This document shows positions 1 through 12,108 of a DNA stretch of 64,000 bases, piece after piece. The notes beneath the pieces are model-generated. The model ran no database searches, had not been told where the DNA came from, and was given only the letters and a program-made list of their open reading frames with translations. This DNA is from JBBSBL01 sp963735885 (GTDB lineage Bacteria > Actinomycetota > Thermoleophilia > Solirubrobacterales > Solirubrobacteraceae), in contig CAVTMP010000007.1 of NCBI GenBank assembly GCA_963735885.1, forward strand, positions 434,001 to 498,000, written 5' to 3'. How positions within the stretch are numbered: position 1 is the stretch's first letter; each line of letters opens with the position of its first letter. Made by a program: the position numbers and the translations under genes.

Positions 1-795
1 GAGGGCGCCGACGCGGTCGTCAACTTCGCCGCCGAGACCCACGTCGACCGCTCGATCTCCGAGCCCGACGCCTTCGTGGTGACCAACGGCCAGGGCACCT
101 ACACGCTGCTCGAGGCCGCGCGCGAGCGCGGGCTGCGCTACCTGCAGGTCTCCACCGACGAGGTCTACGGCTCGATCGCCGAGGGCTCCTTCACCGAGGC
201 CTCGCCGCTGCAGCCCTCCTCGCCCTACAGCGCGACGAAGACCGGCGCCGACCTGCTCGTCTCGAGCTACTTCCACACCTACGGCCTGGAGACGCTGATC
301 TGCCGCGGGTCGAACAACTACGGGCCCTATCAGTACCCCGAGAAGCTCATCCCGCTCATGGTCCTCAACGCCCTGCACGGCGATCGCCTGCCCGTCTACG
401 GCGACGGGATGCAGGTGCGCAACTGGCTCTACGTCGAGGACTTCGGCCGCGGGATCGCCCACGTGCTCGAGCACGGCGCGCCGGGCGAGGTCTACAACGT
501 CGGCGGGCCCGACGAGTGCCCGAACCTCGAGGTCGTGAAGCGCATCGTCGCGCTGACCGGGAACGACGAGTCGCTGATCGAGTACGTCACCGACCGCCCC
601 GGCCACGACCGCCGCTACTCGCTCGGCTCCGAGAAGGTCCGCGCGCTCGGCTGGGAGGCGCAGGTCCGCTTCGCCGAGGGCCTCGAGCGCACCGTGGCCT
701 GGTATCGCGAGAACCCGTGGTGGTGGGAGCCGATCCGCTCCGGGGCCTACCTCGAGTACTACGAGCGCCAGTACGGTCGGGCGCTGGGGGACTGA
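1..795 (+). CDS. rmlB: dTDP-glucose 4,6-dehydratase, 5'-truncated by window edge
   Basis: The frame is open from base 1, so the start lies upstream of the window. About 264 residues of a usual ~330 remain. The enzyme is an NAD-dependent extended SDR that converts dTDP-glucose to dTDP-4-keto-6-deoxyglucose for rhamnose and other deoxysugars in the cytosol. Seen: NFAAETHVDRSI right at the edge (typical RmlB stretch after the Rossmann start), STDEVYG carrying the Thr-Asp-Glu active-site residues, PYSATKTGAD giving the YxxxK pair, and RGSNNYGPYQYPEKLIP in the substrate region. The N-terminal GxxGxxG loop is off-window. It converges on the next gene with a gap of six bases. Confidence 0.95.
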   Translation, partial: EGADAVVNFAAETHVDRSISEPDAFVVTNGQGTYTLLEAARERGLRYLQVSTDEVYGSIAEGSFTEASPLQPSSPYSATKTGADLLVSSYFHTYGLETLICRGSNNYGPYQYPEKLIPLMVLNALHGDRLPVYGDGMQVRNWLYVEDFGRGIAHVLEHGAPGEVYNVGGPDECPNLEVVKRIVALTGNDESLIEYVTDRPGHDRRYSLGSEKVRALGWEAQVRFAEGLERTVAWYRENPWWWEPIRSGAYLEYYERQYGRALGD

Positions 796-801
796 GCCGG
801 A

Positions 802-1794
802 TCAGCTGCCCGGCGCCGCCGGGCAGCTCGCGAGGTCGGCGCAGTCGATCCCGTCGACGTACGCGGCGGAGGTGAACCGGTTGCTCAGCACGTCGCCCCG
901 CGCCAGCCCGAGCGGTCGCGGCGAGAGCACCCAGCTCGTGCCGTAGGGATTGCCGTCGAGGAAGCGCTGGAACCAGCCCCACGCGTAGTTGAAGGTGCGG
1001 AGGTAGTAGACCTCGTCCGAGGATCCCGTGACGTCCTGCGCGTTCTGCGAGAAGCTCTCGTGCGCCGCGCCGCGGAGGACCAGCTCGACGGCGGGGACGT
1101 GCTGGGAGCGCCAGAAGTCGAAGCCGGTCTTCTTGAGCCCGGGCGGGGCGTACGCGGGGTTGTTGACACAGGGCACGTCCGAGGCCAGCCCGAGCGCCGG
1201 GGCGTGGGCGCGGGCGATCTGGCTCTGCGGCGGCGTGCAGTTGACGTAGGCGCCCGGGTCCCCCCGCCAGTAGCGCTTGAGGTTGTCGAACGCGACGATG
1301 GCGTCGATCCGCTCGTCCCAGGCCTGCGCGATCGCGATCGCGCCCGAGCCCTCCGAATGCCCGGTCGCGCCGATCCGGCTCAGGTCGCTCCGCGCGAGGT
1401 AGGGGTTGCCCGAGGTGCCCAGGTAGGTGATGGCGTCGTAGAGGCTGCGCGCGTTCTCGTTCGCGGTACCCGGGGTCGTGATCGTGGCGACGACATAGCC
1501 GACCCCCGCCATGGAGCGGGCGAACCACCACTGGCCGCACTCGCTGCCGTTGTTGCCGTGCATCGCGACGATCACCGGGCGCTTCCCCGGGTACTGCGCG
1601 ACGCTCGCCGGCGCGAAGACGCTGCCCGTGACCGTCGCGCCCTGGCTCGGGAAGGCGATGTCCTGACGGACGCTCGGCCGCTGCCACGGGAAGGCCGGGC
1701 GGTCGCAGGTGGCGGCCGAGGCCGTCGAGGCGCCGGCGCCCGCGAGCAGGGCGGCGCCCAACGTGATGGCCAGGCACAACGCTGCGCGTCGCAT
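802..1794 (-). CDS. secreted alpha/beta hydrolase (chlorophyllase/PET-hydrolase-like fold)
   Basis: Protein of about 330 residues. I chose the ATG at 1794 because MRRAALCLAITLGAALLAG then reads as a clean signal peptide ending at ASTASA-A; an upstream ATG at 1824 would add ten residues before it. The mature part has an alpha/beta-hydrolase layout: PVIVAMHGNNG (oxyanion strand-turn), GHSEGSGA with the nucleophile Ser, and a late HES that can supply the catalytic His. Several Cys residues suggest extracellular disulfides. Substrate unknown; secreted esterases and polyester hydrolases share this arrangement. It is divergent from the TetR gene, with about 90 bp between them, so TetR control is possible but not shown. 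Confidence 0.8.
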   Translation of the reverse strand: MRRAALCLAITLGAALLAGAGASTASAATCDRPAFPWQRPSVRQDIAFPSQGATVTGSVFAPASVAQYPGKRPVIVAMHGNNGSECGQWWFARSMAGVGYVVATITTPGTANENARSLYDAITYLGTSGNPYLARSDLSRIGATGHSEGSGAIAIAQAWDERIDAIVAFDNLKRYWRGDPGAYVNCTPPQSQIARAHAPALGLASDVPCVNNPAYAPPGLKKTGFDFWRSQHVPAVELVLRGAAHESFSQNAQDVTGSSDEVYYLRTFNYAWGWFQRFLDGNPYGTSWVLSPRPLGLARGDVLSNRFTSAAYVDGIDCADLASCPAAPGS

Positions 1795-1883
1795 GCGCGC
1801 CTCCCCTCCTCGATCGTCCGACATTCCCGCAACACCGTCGGACCGGCGGGAGTTGCGGCGCCCACCGCTAACCTGACCTTCAC

Positions 1884-2519
1884 ATGCCGCCCGACCCCAT
1901 CGTCGTTCCGCGCGGCCGCCATGCCCCGCCGCTCGAGGTCCGCCGCGAGGTCCAGCGCGAGCGCCTCTTCGCCGCGGCCGCCACCGTGTTCGCCCGCGGC
2001 GGCTACGCGGAGGCCAGTGCCGAGGGCATCAGCCGCGAGGCCGGCATGTCGAAGGCGACCTTCTACGAGCACTTCGCGAACAAGGAGGAGTGCCTGCTCG
2101 CGCTCTTCGACCGGGCGCGCGACGAGGCGCTCGCGGCGATGCGCGCCGCCATCGAGGCCGCGCCGCCCGACCCGCGCGACCGAACGCGCGCCGGCGTGAG
2201 CGCGCTGCTGCAGATCGTGAAGCTGCGCCCCGAGGCCGCCCGCACCCTGCTCGTCGAGGTCGTCGGAGCGGGGCCCGTGGCGCAGGCCCGGCGCGACGAC
2301 GTGCTCGACGCCTTCGCCGACTTCGTCACCCGCGAGAACGCCGCCGACGCGAAGCGCGGGACCGTGTCGGCCTTCTCGGCGGACGAGGCGTACGCGGTGG
2401 TGGGCGCGATCGTCGAGCTCGTCTCGCGCCAGCTCCGCCTCGGCCGGCCGCAGCGCATCGAGGACCTCGAGCCGGTGATCGAGCGGCTCGTGTTCGCGAT
2501 GCTCCCTCCGGCCGGGTGA
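1884..2519 (+). CDS. TetR/AcrR family transcriptional regulator
   Basis: 211 residues, normal length for the family. The N-terminal helix-turn-helix is clear: RLFAAAATVFARGGYAEAS, then ISREAGMSKATFYEHFANKE, the signature recognition helix followed by the conserved YxHFxxKE. The C-terminal ligand-binding half is helical and variable, so the inducer cannot be inferred. Its stop overlaps the GTG of the downstream glycosylase gene (GTGA), so the two are probably cotranscribed; it also faces the divergent secreted hydrolase, the other candidate target. Confidence 0.93.
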   Translation: MPPDPIVVPRGRHAPPLEVRREVQRERLFAAAATVFARGGYAEASAEGISREAGMSKATFYEHFANKEECLLALFDRARDEALAAMRAAIEAAPPDPRDRTRAGVSALLQIVKLRPEAARTLLVEVVGAGPVAQARRDDVLDAFADFVTRENAADAKRGTVSAFSADEAYAVVGAIVELVSRQLRLGRPQRIEDLEPVIERLVFAMLPPAG

Positions 2520-3223
2520 GCACGGACGCGGCCGCCTGGGCCGCGCTCGAGCGCGAGGTCGTCGGCTGCCGTCGCTGCCCGCGGCTCGTGGGGTGGCGCG
2601 AGGCGGTCGCCGCCGCGCCGCGCGCCGCGTTCGCCGGCGAGGAGTACTGGGGGCGCCCGGTGCCGGGCTTCGGCGACCCGGCTGCGCGGATCCTCGTCCT
2701 CGGACTCGCCCCGGCCGCGCACGGGGCGAACCGCACCGGGCGGATCTTCACCGGGGACCGCTCGGGCGACTTCCTGTGGGCGGCGCTCCACCGCGCCGGC
2801 CTGGCGTCGCAGCCGCGGGCCGAATCGCTCGACGACGGGCTGGAGCTGCGCGACTGCTACGTGACCGCCGTCGTGCGCTGCGCGCCGCCGGCGAACCGCC
2901 CGACGCCGGAGGAGCGTGACACGTGTGCGCCCTATCTCCTGCGCGAGCTCGACCTGCTCGGCGAGCTGCGGGTGATCCTCTGCCTCGGCGGCTACGGCTG
3001 GGACGCGGCGCTACGTGCGCTCGCCGTTCGTCGGGCGGCCGTGCCCCGGCCGCGGCCGCGCTTCGGTCACGCCGCCGAGGTGGAGATCGGCCGCCTCACC
3101 CTGCTCGGCTGCTACCACCCGAGCCAGCAGAACACCTTCACGGGGCGCCTGACCGAGGCGATGATCGACGAGGGGCTGGAGCGGGCGCTGGGCGCAGCGG
3201 ACGACGCGTCGGCAATCACGTGA
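2516..3223 (+). CDS. uracil-DNA glycosylase, type 5 (UdgB)-like
   Basis: 235 residues starting at a GTG that overlaps the TetR stop by four bases. Family 4/5 UDGs excise uracil and other deaminated bases and carry a [4Fe-4S] cluster. Seen: N-terminal C18-x2-C21 pair and two later Cys (VVRCAPP and RDTCAPYL) completing the cluster, motif GLAPAAHGANRTGR (type 5 lacks the polar catalytic residue found in other UDGs) and the late HPSQQNT motif contacting DNA. The protein lies just upstream of lhr and a Nei glycosylase, giving a local base-excision-repair neighbourhood. Confidence 0.9.
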   Translation: MSTDAAAWAALEREVVGCRRCPRLVGWREAVAAAPRAAFAGEEYWGRPVPGFGDPAARILVLGLAPAAHGANRTGRIFTGDRSGDFLWAALHRAGLASQPRAESLDDGLELRDCYVTAVVRCAPPANRPTPEERDTCAPYLLRELDLLGELRVILCLGGYGWDAALRALAVRRAAVPRPRPRFGHAAEVEIGRLTLLGCYHPSQQNTFTGRLTEAMIDEGLERALGAADDASAIT

Positions 3224-3322
3224 AGACCGTGAGGCACGCGTGCGGGGGGCCTGGCTCGAACCGGCTCGTCCGCCCTCACGCCGGCTCGCCCGCCGCGAGC
3301 GGCCGCCACTAACCTGGTCCCG

Positions 3323-7748
<4,426 letters not shown>

Positions 7749-7796
7749 GGCGCCCAGTCATCCCGGGCCCATCCGCGCGCGCCCTACCCTTGCCCC

Positions 7797-8573
7797 ATGC
7801 CCGAGGGCGACACGATCGCGTGGGCCGCCCGGCGAATGCGCCCGGTGCTGGTCGGCGCCACGCCGGAGGCCATCGAGACCCCGCAGCGCCGCCATGGCCG
7901 CGACCGCTGGCCCGAGCGGCTGGCCGGGCGCGCCGTCACGAGCGTGGACACCCACGGGAAGCACCTCTTCCTCCGCTTCGAGGGTGACCTGACGCTGCAC
8001 TCCCATCTCCGGATGACCGGGGCGTGGGCCGTCCACCGCCACGGCGCGCGCTGGCGCCGGGCTCCGCGTCGCGCGTGGCTCGTGCTGCGCAGCCGCGGCC
8101 ACGCCGTCGTCGAGTTCGACGGGCCCGTGCTCGAGCTCATGACCGAGTCCCGGCGGCGCTTCGACCTCCGGCTCGCCGCGCTCGGCCCGGACGTCCTCGC
8201 CGAGGAGTTCGACGCGCCGCGCTTCCTCCGCCGGCTGCGCGAGGACGACCCCACCCGCGGGATCGGCGACGCGTTGCTCGACCAGCGCACCGTCGCGGGG
8301 ATCGGCAACCTCTGGAAGGCCGAGGCGTGCTGGGGCGCGGCGATCGACCCGTGGCGCCCGACCGGGGACGTGCCCGACGACGAGGCGACGCGGGCCATCG
8401 ACCTGCTGCGGCCGCGCATGCGCCACTCGGCCGAGACCGGTCACGACCAGCGCGAGCGCCACGTCTACGACCGCGCCGGGCGCCCCTGCCCGCGCTGCGG
8501 CGGGCGCATCCGGGCCCGCGGCCAGGGCGAGGACAACCGCACGACCTTCTGGTGCCCCGGATGTCAACGCTGA
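7797..8573 (+). CDS. nei: Fpg/Nei family DNA glycosylase (endonuclease VIII-like)
   Basis: 258 residues. The protein begins M-PEGDT, the hallmark of Nei: Pro2 is the Schiff-base nucleophile and Glu3 the catalytic acid once Met is removed. HSHLRMTGAW follows in the N-terminal beta-sandwich, the H2TH region contains LLDQRTVAGIGNLWKAEACW, and the C-terminus has a four-Cys zinc finger (CPRCGG...CPGCQR). The enzyme removes oxidised pyrimidines and cleaves the abasic site. It lies 48 bp after lhr and is intact, in contrast to lhr. Actinobacteria often have two Nei paralogs; which one this is cannot be decided here. Confidence 0.93.
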   Translation: MPEGDTIAWAARRMRPVLVGATPEAIETPQRRHGRDRWPERLAGRAVTSVDTHGKHLFLRFEGDLTLHSHLRMTGAWAVHRHGARWRRAPRRAWLVLRSRGHAVVEFDGPVLELMTESRRRFDLRLAALGPDVLAEEFDAPRFLRRLREDDPTRGIGDALLDQRTVAGIGNLWKAEACWGAAIDPWRPTGDVPDDEATRAIDLLRPRMRHSAETGHDQRERHVYDRAGRPCPRCGGRIRARGQGEDNRTTFWCPGCQR

Positions 8574-8598
8574 CCGCGCCGAGCGCCGGGAGCCGGGG

Positions 8599-9337
8599 AT
8601 GACCCCGCTGATCCGCGTCGGCCACAAGGGCGCCGACCTGATCGCCCCCGGCAACACGCTCGAGAGCTTCGACGCGGCGCTCGCCCACGGCGTCGACATG
8701 ATCGAGTTCGACGTGCTGCCCGAGCGCTACCGCGACCGGGGCGGCCGCCTGCTCCTCGCCCACGACTACCACGACGCCCGCCGCCGCGACCCGCTCACGC
8801 TCGAGGAGGGCCTCGACCACCTCGCGGCACCGGCCTTCTCGGGACTCGAGCTCGACGTCGACCTCAAGCTCCCCGGCTACGAGTCGCGGGTCGTGGCCGC
8901 GCTGCGCGAGCACGGCCTGGTCGAGCGCGCGCTCGTCTCCAGCCAGTACGTCGAGAGCCTCGACGCCATCCGCCGCGAGCCGAGCCGGGCCTGCGTCTCG
9001 GCTGGTCGGTCCCGAAGGCCCGGCGCGACTACACGAGCTCGAAGGTGTGGCTGCTCCCCGCGCTCGGCATGCTCGCCGCCCTGCGCGCCGGGTGCCGCGC
9101 AGGCGGCCCGCGACCTCCGTACGGCCCGCATCGACGCGGTCATGAGCCACTGGCGGCTGGTCACGCCGGCCCTGATCTCCGCGGTGCGCGAGGGCGGGCG
9201 GCGAGCTCTACGTCTGGACCGTCGACGAGCTGCCGCGCATCCGCGAGCTCGCGGAGCTCGGCGTCACCGGCGTCATCACGAACGACCCGCGCCTGTTCCA
9301 CGGGCTCGAGCCGGCGCGGGCGCCGGTCCTCGGATGA
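8599..9337 (+). CDS. glycerophosphodiester phosphodiesterase; frame interrupted
   Basis: GDPD-type TIM-barrel phosphodiesterase (~245 codons) hydrolysing glycerophosphodiesters to glycerol-3-phosphate. Seen: GHKGADLIAPGNTLESFDAAL (catalytic His-Gly start and the Glu after NT), MIEFDVLP (metal-binding Glu-x-Asp), LAHDYH (second catalytic His), LELDVDLK and, at the end, VWTVDELPRIRELAELGV with TNDPRLF. The frame changes near 8985, 9100 and 9200, each explained by extra bases; the last segment ends at the TGA at 9335-9337. No signal peptide, so cytosolic. It follows nei by 25 bp, probably the same transcript. Its 3' end overlaps the opposite-strand secreted gene by about 60 bp. Confidence 0.87.
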
Positions 9338-9890
9338 CGCAGCGCGCCGCGCTGTAGCCCTTCGGGTCGGAGCCCGCCGACGGGCGCCGCCCGGCGGTGG
9401 TCGCACGGCGCAGGCGCAAGAGCGTGCGATGGCCCTCGCGCCACTCGAACGTCACCAGCCCGCGGAAGGTGAAGCGCTCGCCGGCGGCGGGGCTCCGCAG
9501 GCGCCAGGTCAGACCGCCCTGCGGCGCCCTGTGGCGGGAGCTGCCAAGCGGGACGTGCGAGGGGCGCAGGTAGTTGCGCCAGCCGAGCCGCCCGCGCCGC
9601 CCGCGCGCGAGGTACTGAAGGCGGAAGGAGGCCGCCATGCTGCCCGCGCGCCGGGTGCCCGGCATCGAGGCGCGCAGGCCGACCTGGTCCGGGCGGTGCC
9701 TCGGGTCGCAGAGGTTCACGGTGGCCCACAGTCGCGCGGAGCGCCGCAACGCGAGCGTCGTCACGCGCGGCGCGGGGCGCCGCTTCGCGGCGTGCCGCTT
9801 CGGAGCGGCCGCGGCGGGAGCGGCGAGCGCACCCGAGACGAGCAGCGCGGCCGCGAGCGCGGCCCCGGCGGAGCGCGGGAGGCGGGACAC
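9276..9890 (-). CDS. secreted protein of unknown function
   Basis: About 204 residues from the GTG at 9890, chosen because VSRLPRSAGAALAAALLVSGALAAPAAAA then forms a signal peptide; the longer open frame upstream to 10004 is Arg/Gly-rich and untranslated-looking. The mature protein is basic, has one beta-rich core with LWATVNLCDPRHRPD, VGLRASMPG, FRLQYLAR and FRGLVTFEWREG, and a terminal GYSAARCVIR, so two Cys may pair. This pattern recurs in secreted proteins of Thermoleophilia, as I recall, but I know no function. Its tail overlaps the GDPD gene on the other strand. Confidence 0.65.
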   Translation of the reverse strand: MSRLPRSAGAALAAALLVSGALAAPAAAAPKRHAAKRRPAPRVTTLALRRSARLWATVNLCDPRHRPDQVGLRASMPGTRRAGSMAASFRLQYLARGRRGRLGWRNYLRPSHVPLGSSRHRAPQGGLTWRLRSPAAGERFTFRGLVTFEWREGHRTLLRLRRATTAGRRPSAGSDPKGYSAARCVIRGPAPAPARARGTGAGRS

Positions 9891-10033
9891 GCGGCCACGA
9901 TAGCGAGCGCTCCCCGGCCGTCCGCCGGTCCGGCCCGGCCATCGGCGCCGGTCTCCCCCGGCCCGCCCCGCGGGGCGCCGCGCACCGCCCGGACGGCTCG
10001 ACACGGGAGGCCCGACCGTGGTACGAACCCGCC

Positions 10034-10730
10034 GTGGCCGCCAGCGACGAGGACAGCGCCGCGCTTCTCGCCCGCGTGCCGGTCTTCGAGACGCTCGAGC
10101 CCGAGGAGCTGGCGCGGGTCGCGGACGTCACCGTGCCGCGGCGCTTCGAGGCCGGCAGCGTGGTGTTCCGCGAGGGCGACGAGAGCGACACCTGCTACGT
10201 CGTGCGCGCCGGCCACGCCCGCGCGATCCGGGAGCACGCCGACGGGCGCACGATCACGCTGGCCAACTTCGGGCCGGGCGACATCTTCGGCGAGCTGGCG
10301 ATGTTCGACGACGAGCGCCGCTCGGCGACCGTCGAGGCCCTCGACGAGCTCGCGGCGATCGCCATCCTCGGCCCCGACATGCGGCGGCTCATGCGCGAGC
10401 ACTCGGACATCGCGGCGCAGCTCGTCGTCTCGCTCGGCCGCCGCCTGCGCGAGACGAACGAGCCGCATCGCCCGCCAGTCGTTCCAGACGGTGCAGAGCC
10501 GCGTGGCCTCGGTGCTGCGGGAGCTCGTGGCCAGCGCCGAGGACGAGGGCGCCGGGGACCACGACGTGCTCGTGACCGCGACCCAGGCGGTCATCGCCCA
10601 GCTCGCGGGCTCCTCGCGCGAGTCGGCCAGCCGCTTCCTCGCCGAGCTCGAGCGCGCCGGCGTGATCGTCCAGGGACGCGGCGAGCTGACCGTCGTGGAC
10701 CCCGCCGCTCTCGACCGCTACGTCTTCTGA
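10034..10730 (+). CDS. Crp/Fnr family transcriptional regulator; one frame interruption
   Basis: About 231 residues. The N-terminal cyclic-nucleotide-binding fold is clear: VFREGDESDTCYVVRAGHA, ITLANFGPGDIFGELAMFDDERRSATVEAL, the last part being the phosphate-binding cassette (GELA...RSATV). The C-terminal winged helix reads VTATQAVIAQLAGSSRESASRFLAELERAG, the typical Crp recognition helix with S-R-E-S-x-S-R. Between them, near 10464, one extra base moves the frame (RLRETNE then RIARQSFQTVQSR). Ligand (cAMP or other) cannot be told. Start GTG at 10034. Followed by a NUDIX gene after 37 bp. Confidence 0.9.
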
Positions 10731-10767
10731 GCCGCGACCGGCGCGCGCCCGGATAGCGTCAGGACGC

Positions 10768-11206
10768 ATGCCCCGCGCGGCCAGGCCCAGCGAGTTCTCC
10801 GCCGGCGGCGTCGTCGTCCGCGACGACGAGGTCGCCGTGATCGTGCCGCGCAAGCGCGCCGCGGACGGGCGCCCGGTGCTCGGCCTGCCCAAGGGCCACG
10901 TCGACCCGGGCGAGACGGCCGAGCAGGCCGCGGCCCGCGAGGTGCGCGAGGAGACCGGGCTTCAGACCGAGCTCGTCGCCCGGCTCGGCGAGGTGCGCTA
11001 CTGGTACCAGCGCGAGGGCCGGCGGATCCGCAAGTCCGTCGTCTTCTACCTCTTCGCCTACCGCTCGGGGTCGGTCGGACGACCACGACGACGAGGTCGA
11101 GGAGGTCCGCTGGATGCCGCTGGCCGAGGCGGCGGCGCAGCTCTCCTACCCGGGCGAGCGCGACATGGTCGAGCGGGCGATCGCCCGGCGCCAGGTCGAT
11201 CGGTAG
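10768..11206 (+). CDS. NUDIX hydrolase; one frame interruption
   Basis: About 145 residues. NUDIX box visible: GLPKGHVDPGETAEQAAAREVREETG, matching Gx5Ex7REUxEExGU with the metal-binding REVREE. The N-terminal SAGGVVVRDDEVAVIV and the later RIRKSVVFYLFAYRSGSV resemble MutT/diadenosine-polyphosphate hydrolases, which remove nucleoside diphosphate derivatives. Near 11074 one extra G shifts the frame; the restored C-terminus reads DDHDDEVEEVRWMPLAEAAAQLSYPGE and stops at 11204-11206. Substrate unknown. Confidence 0.88.
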
Positions 11207-11217
11207 GCTGCGGCCGC

Positions 11218-11618
11218 GTGCGCGTCCTGAACTTCTACTCGACGGTCTTCGCCGACCAGCTGCAAGCGCGGCCGCAAGACCGCGACGATCCGCCTCGGCG
11301 ACAAGTCGCACAAGTACCGCAAGAACGAGCTGGTGCTCGTGACGATCGGCTACCAGCACTCGCCGCGGGAGAAGATCTTCGACGCGGTGATCGACCAGGT
11401 CGAGGTCAAGCGGATCAGCGACCTCTCGCCCGCGCGACATCGAGCACGACAACCCCGAGTTCCGCCGCGTCGAGGAGATGGTGCACTTCCTCGAGCAGAT
11501 CTACGGCCGCAAGGTCGCCACCGACGACATCGTGACCGTCGTGCGCTTCTCGCAGATCGTCGAGAACCCGCCCGAGATCCGCAGCCGGATGCACGGCTTC
11601 GGCGGCGCGCAGAACTGA
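11218..11618 (+). CDS. ASCH-domain-like (PUA-fold) protein; two frame interruptions
   Basis: About 132 residues from GTG 11218. After removing one extra C near 11264 and one extra G near 11430 the protein reads MRVLNFYSTVFADQLKRGRK, then TATIRLGDKSHKYRKNELV, a pattern typical of ASCH domains (lysine-rich strand after 'KTxTiR'), followed by VIDQVEVKRISDLSPRDIEHD and an amphipathic C-terminal helix VEEMVHFLEQIYGRKV. ASCH proteins are small RNA-binding-type folds, and some act as amidohydrolases on modified nucleosides; no specific function can be claimed. It lies 12 bp after the NUDIX gene. Confidence 0.7.
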
Positions 11619-11652
11619 CCGCGCGCGGGGCCCCCGCTTCCCGCAGCTCTTC

Positions 11653-11677
11653 TGGCACTCCCCCGCCACGAGTGCCG
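11653..11677 (+). promoter_or_regulatory. upstream CIRCE (HrcA) operator
   Basis: Inverted repeat TGGCACTC-N9-GAGTGCCG (half-sites 11653-11660 and 11670-11677). It matches the CIRCE consensus TTAGCACTC-N9-GAGTGCTAA with the exact nine-base spacer and one mismatch between arms. It lies just upstream of the -35 box of groES-groEL. Confidence 0.75.
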
Positions 11678-11685
11678 GATCCAGG

Positions 11686-11713
11686 TTGAAACCCCTTGCC
11701 GGGCCGCTATAGT
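11686..11713 (+). promoter_or_regulatory. sigma-A type promoter of groES-groEL
   Basis: TTGAAA (11686-11691), a 16-bp spacer and TATAGT (11708-11713), 70 bp before the groES start. The promoter lies between two CIRCE operators, so HrcA repression relieved by heat or misfolded protein is expected. Confidence 0.75.
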
Positions 11714-11724
11714 CGCCCGCAGCC

Positions 11725-11749
11725 TGGCACTCTGCCGCTGTGAGTGCCA
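11725..11749 (+). promoter_or_regulatory. downstream CIRCE (HrcA) operator
   Basis: Perfect inverted repeat TGGCACTC-N9-GAGTGCCA (11725-11732 and 11742-11749) just after the -10 box, covering the likely transcription start and leader of groES. Confidence 0.88.
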
Positions 11750-11782
11750 AATCGCACAACGACCCACCCGGAGGTCTCATTC

Positions 11783-12076
11783 ATGGCGTTGAAGCTCAAG
11801 CCCCTCGGCGATCGTCTGATCGTGCAGGCGATCGAGGAGGAGGAGACCACCGCGAGCGGTCTCGTCCTCCCCGACACCGCCAAGGAGAAGCCGCAGAAGG
11901 GCAAGGTCCTCGCCGTCGGCGACGGCCGCGTCGACGACGACGGCAAGCGCATCCCGCTCGACGTCAAGAAGGGCGACGAGGTCCTCTACAGCAAGTACGG
12001 CGGCACGGAGATCAAGGTCGACGGCGAGGACCTGCTCGTCCTGCGCGAGTCCGACGTGCTCGCCAAGGTCGAGTAG
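11783..12076 (+). CDS. groES: co-chaperonin GroES (Hsp10)
   Basis: 97 residues, normal size. Caps the GroEL cavity during ATP-driven folding. MALKLKPLGDRLIVQAIEEE is the conserved start, followed by the mobile loop ETTASGLVLPDTAKEKPQ and GKVLAVGDG; ends GGTEIKVDGEDLLVLRESDVLA. A longer open frame starts at 11744 inside the CIRCE element, but the ATG at 11783 is preceded by GGAGG and matches the family start. groEL follows after 32 bp with its own AGGAG. Confidence 0.98.
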   Translation: MALKLKPLGDRLIVQAIEEEETTASGLVLPDTAKEKPQKGKVLAVGDGRVDDDGKRIPLDVKKGDEVLYSKYGGTEIKVDGEDLLVLRESDVLAKVE

Positions 12077-12108
12077 CACGCACCCCCGAAAGGAGAACCA
12101 GAACACCC

